From the NCBI GenBank assembly GCA_947585525.1, contig CANPXA010000006.1:1-23318 (forward strand): 23,318 nt of DNA, read 5' to 3'. The notes under the pieces were generated by a model. It made no database searches. It was not told where the DNA came from and worked only from the letters and a program-made list of their open reading frames with translations. This DNA comes from an uncultured Akkermansia sp. Its GTDB lineage: Bacteria; Verrucomicrobiota; Verrucomicrobiia; Verrucomicrobiales; Akkermansiaceae. Below, one piece after another: positions 1 through 6,459 of this stretch (positions within the stretch are counted from its first letter, which is position 1; each line of letters opens with the position of its first letter). Position numbers and translations under genes: made by a program.

Positions 1-741
1 ACACAACGTGCTGCAGGTACGCGACTTTCTTATTATGTCGCGAAGAAATATGGACATTCCGGATTGCCGGAAGATACAATACAAATCAGCCTCACCGGCA
101 CCGCCGGGCAAAGTTTCGGCGCATTTCTGGCGCACGGTATCACCCTGCGTCTTACCGGCCAGGCGAACGACTACGTCGGCAAGGGTCTCTCCGGTGGAAA
201 AATCATCATAACTCCTTTTCCAGAAAGTCCATACGTTCCGGGAGACAATACGATTGCGGGAAATGTACTGCTCTATGGGGCCACCGGAGGCAAAGTATTT
301 ATCCGCGGACGGGTTGGGGAGCGGTTTGCCGTGCGTAACTCCGGAGCAAGCGCCGTTGTGGAGGGGACGGGGGATCACTGCTGTGAGTACATGACCGGAG
401 GATGCGTCGTGGTCCTCGGTTCCACGGGACACAACTTCGGGGCGGGCATGAGTGGGGGATATGCTTACGTCTGGGATGAGCAGCACCTCTTCGACCGCTA
501 CTGTAACCTCGATATGATCGACTTGGATCCTGTTTCCGACCCGGAGGACATCAAGCGCCTCCGCTCGCTTATTGAGGAACACGCCCGCTACACCGGATCC
601 AACCGAGCTCGTGAAATCCTCGCTGACTTTGAGAATGCCTTGCCCAATTTTGTCAAGGTCTTCCCCATGGAGTACCGCCGGGTGCTCGGGCAGATGACTC
701 AGGCTGATGCCGCCATCCCGCGGGTTGAAACTCATTCATGA
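1..741 (+). CDS. gltB: Glutamate synthase large subunit, C-terminal part (partial)
   Basis: The 3' end of a glutamate synthase alpha (large) subunit; the 5' part lies outside the window and the frame is open from base 1. About 246 codons of a protein that is usually near 1500 residues are present. The visible part is the C-terminal GXGXG beta-helix domain: an opening stretch with KKYGHSGLPEDTI, then GAFLAHGITLRLTGQANDYVGKG and repeated G-rich turns (LYGATGGKVFIRGRVGERFAVRNSG, MTGGCVVVLG, GAGMSGGYAYV). The full enzyme makes two glutamates from glutamine and 2-oxoglutarate in the cytoplasm, with the small subunit GltD supplying electrons. No gltD is seen downstream: the gene is followed at once by a palindrome and repeat block A, so it is the last gene of its transcript. 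An in-frame ATG at 64 is internal to the domain and is not the start. Confidence 0.95.
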   Translation, partial: TQRAAGTRLSYYVAKKYGHSGLPEDTIQISLTGTAGQSFGAFLAHGITLRLTGQANDYVGKGLSGGKIIITPFPESPYVPGDNTIAGNVLLYGATGGKVFIRGRVGERFAVRNSGASAVVEGTGDHCCEYMTGGCVVVLGSTGHNFGAGMSGGYAYVWDEQHLFDRYCNLDMIDLDPVSDPEDIKRLRSLIEEHARYTGSNRAREILADFENALPNFVKVFPMEYRRVLGQMTQADAAIPRVETHS

Positions 742-752
742 AAACGCCCCAG

Positions 753-779
753 GGCAAACGCATTGGAAATGCGTTTGCC
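753..779. repeat. 12-bp-arm palindrome, copy A
   Basis: GGCAAACGCATT and its exact reverse complement AATGCGTTTGCC around a GGA loop, starting 11 bases after the gltB stop. In RNA it would be a stable hairpin and could define the gltB mRNA 3' end, though only a few T residues follow (TATTTACG). The same arms occur at 4002, 6043 and 17325. Confidence 0.9.
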
Positions 780-908
780 TATTTACGATTTACGAATTAC
801 GAATTACGATTTGGATTTTAGCGCGCTACGAGCGGGGATGCGGAGCGGAAGCGCAGCGGAATTTATGAAACGAGGGAATGTGTGGTGAGAAAGGTTTGTT
901 TTTACGTC

Positions 909-1016
909 TTGACGCTTCGGCACCACATTGACTCAGCGCCGCCCCATCGGCGCTGAGCCCTTCGGGCAAAAGCTGCGCTTTTGTCCAATCCCACTCCGAG
1001 CCCTCGGGGGCTTTGC
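909..1016 (+). other. Multi-hairpin repeat module, copy A
   Basis: A run of short perfect stems: CAGCGCC/GGCGCTG, GCCC-TTC-GGGC, CAAAAGC-TGC-GCTTTTG (967-983) and AGCCC-TCGG-GGGCT. The unit recurs at 4050-4139 (inverted), 14942-15016 (inverted) and 17482-17569. It may be a structured RNA or a DNA-hairpin mobile unit; it is non-coding in any conserved frame I can see. Confidence 0.6.
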
Positions 1017-1074
1017 CTTCTTTCCGGTTTGCTTCCTTCATCCGGAGGAAACGCATGAGGAAATGCGTTTGCTA

Positions 1075-1180
1075 TTTACGATGGACGATTTACGATTTAC
1101 GATGGACGATGGACGATGGACGATGGACGATGGACGATGGACGATGGACGATGGACGATGGACGATGGACGATGGACGAT
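1075..1180 (+). repeat. Tandem heptamer array (GATGGAC)n
   Basis: Eleven perfect head-to-tail copies of GATGGAC occupy 1101-1177. They are preceded in the same 7-base phase by variant units (TTTACGA, TGGACGA, TTTACGA, TTTACGA). The shared backbone is NNNACGA. The perfect identity suggests recent slippage expansion. Open frames across it encode a 7-residue repeat, but only as a by-product of the tandem array. Confidence 0.95.
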
Positions 1181-1183
1181 GTG

Positions 1184-1238
1184 AAAAATTCCGCGCCGTC
1201 GGCTCAATCTAGCGAAGCTAGAGCGCAGCGGAATTTTT
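1184..1238. terminator. Probable bidirectional terminator between gltB and the M50-like gene
   Basis: Outer arms AAAAATTCCGC (1184-1194) and GCGGAATTTTT (1228-1238) are perfect reverse complements, with an inner CTAGC-GAA-GCTAG stem (1209-1221). Both strands end in a T run after a GC-rich stem, which suits the convergent gene arrangement. The arms also belong to the repeat family (compare 6091-6132). Confidence 0.55.
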
Positions 1239-1288
1239 AACGATGTGGGGGTGGGTGTTGGCTAGAAAGCGGTTGGAGATTTGTCTCC

Positions 1289-2227
1289 TCAGAGATTGAC
1301 GGCCGTGTTTGTGAGCCAAACGTAGAGGTCGGAGGCAGAGTCGTACATTTGTTGAGCTGCCTGGAGGAAATTCTCCATGTAACCGGAGGGAGAGAGGACA
1401 CCGAAGGCGTAGAGAACGACGAGGAGGATCCCGATGTTCATGATCATGATGAGGAGCAGCGAGAAAAGCACGCCATTTTCAAGCATATCGGGTTGCTCAC
1501 GCGGGATGACCCAGGCCGTCCAGTAGAGGTGAAAACTCCACCAGAAGCCGAATCCTGCGTAAAACCACGCTTCCCATTCTTCAAAAGGATACACGAACTT
1601 GACGAGCCACAGAACCATCAGCCACACGCACATCCAGAGAGGTATAAAGTACGGAGAGAGAGCAATGAATAAATTGTCCGCATCCGTTTCCACGTAGCCG
1701 CCGTTGAGGTCAATCTTGAACGCCTGGACCTTCCCGAGACAGAGCTTGGCAGCCAAGGCGTGGGTGAGTTCGTGCCCCAAGACGTAAACGTACACCAGGA
1801 CCGGCATGGCGATGCGCGAGATGACCAAAGAACAAAACGCGCCCGCCCCGAGCAGGGTGTACCATACCGGGACGCTCATCCAAAATGACTTCAGACCCAC
1901 AGTGCTGCTCGCTCCATAAAGATGCAGCAGGAGGGCGTACACCATCAGAACGGAGAGAGGCAGCAACACCAGCCAAGCCAAGGCAAGCCGCAGGTAGCGC
2001 GTGGCTCCGGCGAGCGGGACAACATCCGTTTCCGAAGAATCGAGGTTGCGCAGAGCTGCATCGCCGACGGGCATGGTTTGTAAATATTCCGCGCGCAAGC
2101 GTAGTTTCTTCCAGACCGTGAGGGGGTGTGGAGGCAAGTGTTCCGTCTCTTCGGGGCGGGTCAGAGGGACGCGCCAATCTCCGTGTTCAGGAGATTTTTT
2201 AGGAGAGCGCTTGTAAAGGGGCATCAT
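1289..2227 (-). CDS. Membrane-embedded M50-like zinc metalloprotease (putative)
   Basis: A 312-residue polytopic membrane protein. A charged N-terminal region of about 75 residues is followed by five or six hydrophobic segments. HELTH at about residues 152-156 sits within or beside a membrane segment (LVYVYVLGHELTHALAAKL), the zinc-binding HExxH arrangement of site-2-protease-like M50 peptidases. The usual second M50 motif (NPDG type, third zinc ligand) is not obvious; a later NLFIALSPYFIPL stretch resembles the divergent M50-like families. Function is therefore inferred as an intramembrane or membrane-associated protease and may be structural only. Start: the ATG at 2227 overlaps the recJ stop (ATGA), giving translational coupling; an in-frame ATG at 2323 lies inside recJ and is not needed. 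It ends just before a small GGAGA/TCTCC hairpin (1275-1288). Confidence 0.7.
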   Translation of the reverse strand: MMPLYKRSPKKSPEHGDWRVPLTRPEETEHLPPHPLTVWKKLRLRAEYLQTMPVGDAALRNLDSSETDVVPLAGATRYLRLALAWLVLLPLSVLMVYALLLHLYGASSTVGLKSFWMSVPVWYTLLGAGAFCSLVISRIAMPVLVYVYVLGHELTHALAAKLCLGKVQAFKIDLNGGYVETDADNLFIALSPYFIPLWMCVWLMVLWLVKFVYPFEEWEAWFYAGFGFWWSFHLYWTAWVIPREQPDMLENGVLFSLLLIMIMNIGILLVVLYAFGVLSPSGYMENFLQAAQQMYDSASDLYVWLTNTAVNL

Positions 2228-3945
2228 AGGGCGTGCTCTGCGGGACGGATATCTTGAATGGAGACGGAAAGACTGGTTCGCCCGCGCCAGACATTGCGGT
2301 CGATGGTGAAAGCTATGTCCCACGGCGGGTCGGGCAATTGTCGGTCGGCGGCGTGGAAATACATGGCATCTATCTCGCGAATTCCTTGGCGCAGGGGAAG
2401 ACGCAGGTGATTGTTAGCCAAGCGAATCGGAGCAGAACTGAGCATCACACCGCGGCTCATGAGCACCGGCTGCGGGTTGGCATTGCCGAAAGGTTCCAGC
2501 AGGGCATACGAATCCAGCATCTCGACGTTGAGCTCATCAAAGTTGACTTCCGCATCGATGGTGAGTACTGGGCGAAACATTTCCGGGGAGGAGTGTTCCC
2601 TCGCGTAGTCGTTCAATGTTTGGCGAAAATCGTTGAGCCTATCCGCACGGATTTCCAGACCGGCGGCCATATCATGTCCTCCTCCCGCGACGATGGTGTG
2701 GCGGCAGGCGTGCAGGGCCTCCACGAGAGAGATGCCCGGAATCGAGCGACCGGAGCCTTTCCCTGTGCCGTTTTCATCAAAGGATATGATAAAACAGGGC
2801 TTGTGGAAGCGACGCATGAGCGTGGAGGCCACGATCCCCACGACACCCGGGTGCCAGTTGCGGGAGCCTAACACAATCACGTGATCCTTTCGGGCGTCAT
2901 CGTGGTTTTCATGGAGCATCTGCAGAGCCTCCTCGCGTATCTTTTCTTCCTCACTCTGGCGCAAGCGGTTATAGCCTTCCAGATTTTGGGCGAGGAGGAA
3001 GGCGCGCTGTTCATCATCGGTGGTCAACAACTCCAGAGCGTCTCTGGGGGAATCGATACGTCCGGCGGCGTTGATGCGGGGACCTATACGGAAAGCTACG
3101 TGAGAGGAAGTGACAGGCAGCTGCATTCCGGTCACCTCCACCAAGGCACGCAGCCCCAAATTCCCCTTTCCTTGGCTCAACAAACGCAGCCCGACATGAG
3201 TGAGCAACCTATTTTCATCCACCAAGGGTACGATATCTGCCACAATGGCAACAGCTACGACGTCTAATTTTTCCTTGAGATTAAAGTCCGGCAGTTTGCG
3301 TCTCTTGAGCAAGGCGTGAGCCAGTTTGAAGACGACTCCTGCACTGCACAGGTAGGTAAAACGGCTCTGTTTTTCCAGCTTTGCGTTCACGACGGCGCAG
3401 GCGTTGGGACGTCCTTGGGCACCCGGCTCGTGATGGTCCAAGATGATGACATCCAGTCCCATGGAGCGCAATCGATCCACCTCCTGCACGGAAGTAGTTC
3501 CACAATCTACGGTGATAAGCAGCTTGGGGGGTCGTTTGCACGATTCCAACGCGTGGGTGATGCCGAGCTCGCTCAGACCGTATCCTTCCTCCGTGCGCGC
3601 CGGGATGAAGTTGGAATGTTCTACTCCGAAGGCGCTGAGAACCTGGTGCAGCAGGGTAACGGCACTCACCCCATCCACGTCGTAATCCCCGTACACACAT
3701 ACATACTCTCCATCATCGACGGCACGCAGAATGCGCTCCACGGCCGCATCCATCTCATGCATCTCAAACGGGTCACTCAGCTTCGCTAACCGCGGACGCA
3801 AGAACTGCTCCGCCGCCTCCTTGTCAGCGATACCCCGATGGGCCATCAGTCTGCGTACCAATGGCGGCAATTCCCGGTTGAGCTCTTCACCGAAATCCTC
3901 ATTTTCGTTCATCGGGTCCTCCACCCAATGGAACCTTGTACTCAT
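2224..3945 (-). CDS. recJ: Single-stranded-DNA-specific exonuclease RecJ
   Basis: 573 residues, the normal RecJ length. RecJ degrades single-stranded DNA 5' to 3' in recombination and mismatch/base-excision repair in the cytoplasm. The DHH phosphoesterase motifs are all visible: DYDVDG at 87-92, VDCG at 146-149, DHH at 170-172 and IVADIVPL at about 234-241. Later come GPRINAAGR at 288-296 and the DHHA1-type GGGHDMAAG at 421-429, preceded by SRNWHPGVVGIVAS. Start: the ATG at 3945 lies exactly 6 bases after a TAGATT -10 box, so the mRNA is predicted to be leaderless. The gene overlaps the downstream M50-like gene by the ATGA tetranucleotide. Repeat block B begins about 20 bases upstream of its -35 box. 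Confidence 0.96.
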   Translation of the reverse strand: MSTRFHWVEDPMNENEDFGEELNRELPPLVRRLMAHRGIADKEAAEQFLRPRLAKLSDPFEMHEMDAAVERILRAVDDGEYVCVYGDYDVDGVSAVTLLHQVLSAFGVEHSNFIPARTEEGYGLSELGITHALESCKRPPKLLITVDCGTTSVQEVDRLRSMGLDVIILDHHEPGAQGRPNACAVVNAKLEKQSRFTYLCSAGVVFKLAHALLKRRKLPDFNLKEKLDVVAVAIVADIVPLVDENRLLTHVGLRLLSQGKGNLGLRALVEVTGMQLPVTSSHVAFRIGPRINAAGRIDSPRDALELLTTDDEQRAFLLAQNLEGYNRLRQSEEEKIREEALQMLHENHDDARKDHVIVLGSRNWHPGVVGIVASTLMRRFHKPCFIISFDENGTGKGSGRSIPGISLVEALHACRHTIVAGGGHDMAAGLEIRADRLNDFRQTLNDYAREHSSPEMFRPVLTIDAEVNFDELNVEMLDSYALLEPFGNANPQPVLMSRGVMLSSAPIRLANNHLRLPLRQGIREIDAMYFHAADRQLPDPPWDIAFTIDRNVWRGRTSLSVSIQDIRPAEHAL

Positions 3946-3951
3946 GTCTCT

Positions 3952-3980
3952 AATCTACCATGACAGAGAGGAATCGTCAA
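3952..3980 (-). promoter_or_regulatory. Promoter of recJ
   Basis: TTGACG (3980-3975), 17-base spacer, TAGATT (3957-3952) preceded by TGG (extended -10). The predicted +1 falls on the A of the recJ ATG. Confidence 0.65.
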
Positions 3981-4001
3981 GAATTGTCATGGACAACGCG
4001 G

Positions 4002-4028
4002 GGCAAACGCATTTTCAATGCGTTTGCC
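4002..4028. repeat. 12-bp-arm palindrome, copy B
   Basis: GGCAAACGCATT-TTC-AATGCGTTTGCC. The arms are identical to the other copies while the loop differs, so the arms appear to be under selection or recently copied. Here it follows no gene end: it sits upstream of the recJ promoter. Confidence 0.9.
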
Positions 4029-4049
4029 TATTTACGATGGACGATTTAC

Positions 4050-4139
4050 AAAGCCCACGAGGGCTCGGAGTGGGATTGGACAAAATGCGTGAGCATTTTG
4101 CCCGCAGGGCGTTGAGGTAGTGTGGTACCGAAGCGTCAA
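4050..4139 (-). other. Multi-hairpin repeat module, copy B (inverted)
   Basis: Reverse complement of the module at 909-1016. Its stems differ from copy A by compensatory changes: CAAAATGC/GCATTTTG (4081-4100) against CAAAAGC/GCTTTTG, and AGCCC-TCGT-GGGCT against AGCCC-TCGG-GGGCT. Like copy D it lacks the CAGCGCC/GGCGCTG stem. Confidence 0.6.
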
Positions 4140-4626
4140 TTTACGATTTGGGGAGTTCGCGCGCATTGCGCGGGATATGCGGAGCGAATACGGAGGGGAT
4201 GGGGAAATCATGGGGCGTTGTGGTGAGGGAAGCTCCAATCGTCCCTGTCTCGTTTCACCCCCGTCCCAAGAAAAACGCGCTTCCAACAGGCGGTCATCGG
4301 TGGGTGATGCAAAATAACTCATTGGTTATGTACGATGGACGATGTACGATGTACGATGGGAATTTTAGCGCGCTACGCGCGTTTTTGCGGAGCGAAAGTA
4401 AAACGAAGTTTTCGAGAATGAGGGCGATGGCGCCTATGTATGATGCACGATTTACGATATACGATTGCGGAATTCGGCGCGTTGCGCGCGGACATGGCGA
4501 AGTTTGAGCTTCTCGCTGACTTACTTTCTTCATCCAGAGGAAACTCATGGGGAATGGGTTGAATGAGCTCAGAGAAGATTTTATTGGGACACGTGTGGTC
4601 TCGTTTCTCTTGGGACGGATGATTAC

Positions 4627-4655
4627 TTGCCAAGCGCGAGCTGATGTGGTAGAGT
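4627..4655 (+). promoter_or_regulatory. Promoter of the SDR-like gene
   Basis: TTGCCA (4627-4632), 17 bases, TAGAGT (4650-4655) preceded by TGG. Start of transcription is expected near 4662, giving a leader of about 12 bases. The thiE promoter has the same two hexamers and also sits at the end of a repeat copy. Confidence 0.6.
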
Positions 4656-4673
4656 ATGGGCAGGAGCGAACTC

Positions 4674-5471
4674 ATGTCATCCACAACGACAGCATTTTTG
4701 GGAGCCAGCACTTTGCTAGGGAAGTACTGGACGGCTCGGCGGCAGTTTGACTACCTCATCGACAAAGAGGATTTTCATCGCACCTTCGGGAAGAGCTTCC
4801 GCATGCTGGTCTGCTTGGATCCGGCGTTGGCGGATGGACCCGCCCGCGTGCGCAAGGATGAACAGATGGACGAGAGAGAGACGCAGCGTTTGCTCAAGCA
4901 TCTCGCTGATATCAAACCGGAGTTCACCGTCTTTGTCACCACGTGCGATATGTTACCGGAGGACGCGGATGAGAATGTGCCGCCTCTTGAGAGCAGTGAG
5001 GATCCTTATGTGCAGAGACGTATCGACCTGCACCGCGAGGTGAATCGACAGTACGGCAGGGTTCTCAATGTCCACCTTCCGGAGATCGTCTCTCATGAGA
5101 GTCCCGGCTTCAATGAGTTGATGGACACCTTGGTGAACCCACCGAAGAGAGGAAAACTTCCCTTTCCTCCCATGGAGAATCACCAGTTGTATTTTTCCCG
5201 CCGCATTCTTGGCGATGTGGAGCGTTGTATCCCGTTGGGTATTTCCTCCATCATTCCGGCTATGCCTCCTCTCACCACACAGGAAATAGTTGAGGCTCTC
5301 GCCCCCTCATTGCTGGATCGGCTGCCCGCGTACTCTCCGGAGCAGCCTCGCGGTTCTCGCCGTACCTCTATCCACTCCTTCCAATGGCTTGATCCCAAGG
5401 ACGGCTATCTCGTCACCAAAGAGGACCAATTGGAACTCCTCCGTTTCTTTTTCCAGTCGCTCATCAAATAG
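4674..5471 (+). CDS. Extended SDR-like (NAD-dependent epimerase-type) protein, function unknown
   Basis: 265 residues. The N-terminus has a Rossmann-like glycine motif AFLGASTLLGKYW in which the middle glycine of GxxGxxG is replaced by Thr. The central FTVFVTTCDMLPEDADENVPPLESSEDPY and the late LYFSRRILGDVERCIPLGISSIIP resemble the epimerase-like branch of extended SDRs, where a Tyr-containing motif and an FYxLxRLWxDI-type segment occur at these places. The catalytic YxxxK is not seen; the corresponding stretch reads YVQRR (Y, then R at +4), so the usual chemistry may be lost or altered. Substrate unknown. Start: the ATG at 4674 has AGGAG eight bases upstream and lies downstream of the predicted transcription start, unlike the in-frame ATG at 4656. 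Its stop is followed within 40 bases by the next gene. Confidence 0.6.
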   Translation: MSSTTTAFLGASTLLGKYWTARRQFDYLIDKEDFHRTFGKSFRMLVCLDPALADGPARVRKDEQMDERETQRLLKHLADIKPEFTVFVTTCDMLPEDADENVPPLESSEDPYVQRRIDLHREVNRQYGRVLNVHLPEIVSHESPGFNELMDTLVNPPKRGKLPFPPMENHQLYFSRRILGDVERCIPLGISSIIPAMPPLTTQEIVEALAPSLLDRLPAYSPEQPRGSRRTSIHSFQWLDPKDGYLVTKEDQLELLRFFFQSLIK

Positions 5472-5473
5472 GC

Positions 5474-5502
5474 TTGTCAGGCGCCCCCGGAAATGATACG
5501 AT
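5474..5502 (+). promoter_or_regulatory. Promoter of the TlpA-like gene
   Basis: TTGTCA (5474-5479), 17 bases, TACGAT (5497-5502) preceded by TGA. Seven bases separate the -10 box from the ATG at 5510, so the transcript would be leaderless or nearly so. Confidence 0.6.
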
Positions 5503-5509
5503 TTTTCCC

Positions 5510-6025
5510 ATGAAGAAGCTGATAGGCACAACCCTGATGGGAATCGTTATGATGGGCTTGGTCGCTCCCTGTCTCTACGCCGAGCCGGAGGAGGATTCGG
5601 GCGCGAAGACGGAACAATCGGAAACCAAGTCCTTGGTCGGAGAAGCTCTAGGGAAGCTCAAGACTTTTAACGCGAAGCCGAAAAAAGGAGCTCAATTTTA
5701 CATTTACCTGCAGTCTGCCAGTTGGTGCGGTCCTTGCCGTGCGGAGATGCCCAATATAGCCAAAGAATACAAGAAAATTAAGAAGGCAGGCGGTGAGATT
5801 ATCTTGCTCGGGTGCGACAAGACGGAAGCTGATGCCAAAAATTACCTCAAAGATTTCCGTGCCAAGTTCCCCGGCATCATGAGAGAAAAAGGGTCTAAAC
5901 TCCCTGGCTACGTCGATGCTCCCGGCATCCCCCACGCCACCTTTGTAAGACCGGATGGCTCCGTCATTAAGTCCGGACACGGCTCCATCATCATGGATTG
6001 GAAGGAGATCATTGCAGAGATATAA
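5510..6025 (+). CDS. Secreted TlpA-type thioredoxin-fold protein
   Basis: 171 residues. The N-terminus (MKKLIGTTLMGIVMMGLVAPCLYA) is a signal peptide: basic start, hydrophobic core, small residues before the cut. The Cys inside it is not in a proper lipobox. The thioredoxin-fold active site SASWCGPCRAEMP gives CGPC at about residues 73-76, and GIPHATF supplies the cis-Pro loop. Proteins of this family reduce or exchange disulfides in the periplasm, often in cytochrome maturation or envelope redox upkeep; the specific partner here is unknown, and CGPC is thioredoxin-like rather than CxxC of DsbA type. Start: ATG at 5510 chosen because it begins the signal peptide and follows a -10 box by 7 bases; the open frame upstream to 5474 would spoil the signal peptide. 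A palindrome follows 17 bases after the stop. Confidence 0.85.
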   Translation: MKKLIGTTLMGIVMMGLVAPCLYAEPEEDSGAKTEQSETKSLVGEALGKLKTFNAKPKKGAQFYIYLQSASWCGPCRAEMPNIAKEYKKIKKAGGEIILLGCDKTEADAKNYLKDFRAKFPGIMREKGSKLPGYVDAPGIPHATFVRPDGSVIKSGHGSIIMDWKEIIAEI

Positions 6026-6042
6026 TTTCTCCCCGACCCCGG

Positions 6043-6070
6043 GGCAAACGCATTGGGAAATGCGTTTGCC
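6043..6070. repeat. 12-bp-arm palindrome, copy C
   Basis: GGCAAACGCATT-GGGA-AATGCGTTTGCC, 17 bases after the TlpA-like stop codon. Could stabilise or end that mRNA. Confidence 0.9.
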
Positions 6071-6090
6071 TATTTACGATTACGATTTGG

Positions 6091-6132
6091 AAAATTCGCG
6101 CGCTTCGCGCGGAGAGGCGCAGCGGAATTTTT
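6091..6132 (+). terminator. Terminator-like hairpin of repeat copy C
   Basis: Outer arms AAAATTC (6091-6097) and GAATTTT (6125-6131) with an inner CGCGCG-CTT-CGCGCG stem (6097-6111), then T residues. Placed downstream of the TlpA-like gene, it may act as its terminator. Confidence 0.4.
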
Positions 6133-6264
6133 AAGCAACGCGGGATATTAGTTAGAAAGGTTTGTTGGTATACTATGCCATCTTACTGACTTTGCCTAAA
6201 TCGTTTATGGGAGGCATGGGGAGCTTGAATGAGTCCGGAAAATATTTTATGGGATACGTGTGAC

Positions 6265-6293
6265 TTGTGACCGTATCTCGCTATTCTTATGAT
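6265..6293 (+). promoter_or_regulatory. Possible distal promoter upstream of leuS
   Basis: TTGTGA (6265-6270), 17 bases, TATGAT (6288-6293), at the right end of repeat copy C. A transcript from here would carry a leader of about 160 bases containing the 8-bp inverted repeat CAAATGTT (6312-6319)/AACATTTG (6345-6352). Confidence 0.35.
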
Positions 6294-6423
6294 TTGTCTG
6301 TGATTAGGATACAAATGTTTCAGTACAGTATTTTTGTCCGGGCGAACATTTGCTTACCCTGTTTTTCCTTTTTCGTGTACTCATTTTTGTCCGAATGCGT
6401 ATGAACGAGAGCTCGCAAAAGAC

Positions 6424-6452
6424 TTGCTTTTAGGTAGGGAATGGCGTATAGT
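6424..6452 (+). promoter_or_regulatory. Proximal promoter of leuS
   Basis: TTGCTT (6424-6429), 17 bases, TATAGT (6447-6452), then 7 bases to the ATG at 6460. This predicts a leaderless leuS mRNA and argues against any start upstream. Confidence 0.55.
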
Positions 6453-6459
6453 CACGCGC

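Larger units (their letters stand above)
752..1240 (+). repeat. Composite intergenic repeat, copy A
   Basis: Fills the gap between the converging ends of gltB and the M50-like gene; I see no gene in it. In order: GGCAAACGCATT palindrome (753-779), heptamer-type tract TTTACGA/ATTACGA (781-812), GC-rich module with GCGCAGCGGAATTT (about 815-865), hairpin module (about 909-1016), a CCGGAGGAAACGCATG junction that runs into a second half-palindrome (about 1040-1071), a long heptamer array (1075-1180) and a terminator-like inverted repeat (1184-1238). Bases 752-1050 match copy D (17324-17610) closely along their length. Unlike copies B-E it lacks the end that abuts a promoter. Confidence 0.85.
4001..4626 (+). 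repeat. Composite intergenic repeat, copy B
   Basis: Lies between the divergent promoters of recJ and the SDR-like gene; no gene is seen. Order: palindrome (4002-4028), heptamers, hairpin module in inverted orientation (4050-4139) inserted between TTTAC-type heptamers, GC-rich module, a segment with CCGTCCCAAGAAAAACGCGC (about 4251-4270), heptamers TGTACGA/TGGACGA (4328-4358), TTTTAGCGCGCTACGCGCG (about 4364-4382), more heptamers (4438-4466), then CAGAGGAAACTCATGGGGAATGGG to about 4560 and a tail to the -35 box at 4627. From about 4245 rightward it matches copy E in reverse orientation. Confidence 0.85.
6043..6264 (+). repeat. Composite intergenic repeat, copy C (short)
   Basis: Shortest copy, between the tlpA-like gene and leuS. 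It has the palindrome (6043-6070), two or three heptamer units (6071-6088), the GC-rich module with AAAATTC...GAATTTT arms (6091-6132), GTTAGAAAGGTTTGTT (compare copies A and D), then a degenerate end around GGGAGGCATGGGGAGCTTGAATGAG and TATTTTATGGGATACGTGTGA that matches the right end of copy B. The multi-hairpin module is absent. Confidence 0.75.

Noticed and set aside
1075..1180. CRISPR array
   Set aside because: Units are 7 bases with no spacers.
928..1240. Open frames across the heptamer array that encode a WTMDDGR-type repeat protein
   Set aside because: A 7-base tandem unit yields a 7-residue repeat in any open frame. Two frames are open at once, the flanks are repeat modules, and there is no start signal.
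2228..2323. Upstream extension of the M50-like gene
   Set aside because: It would lie inside recJ, adds a basic stretch with no family resemblance, and the ATGA overlap start is better.
4032..4548. Several open frames of 60-120 codons in repeat block B
   Set aside because: None is preserved in the matching sequence of block E or D; they follow repeat modules.
6334..6459. Upstream extension of leuS by 42 codons
   Set aside because: Family N-terminus begins at 6460 and a -10 box lies inside the extension.
6294..6459. T-box or other leucine riboswitch before leuS
   Set aside because: No T-box sequence or terminator/antiterminator pair was seen; only a short inverted repeat.
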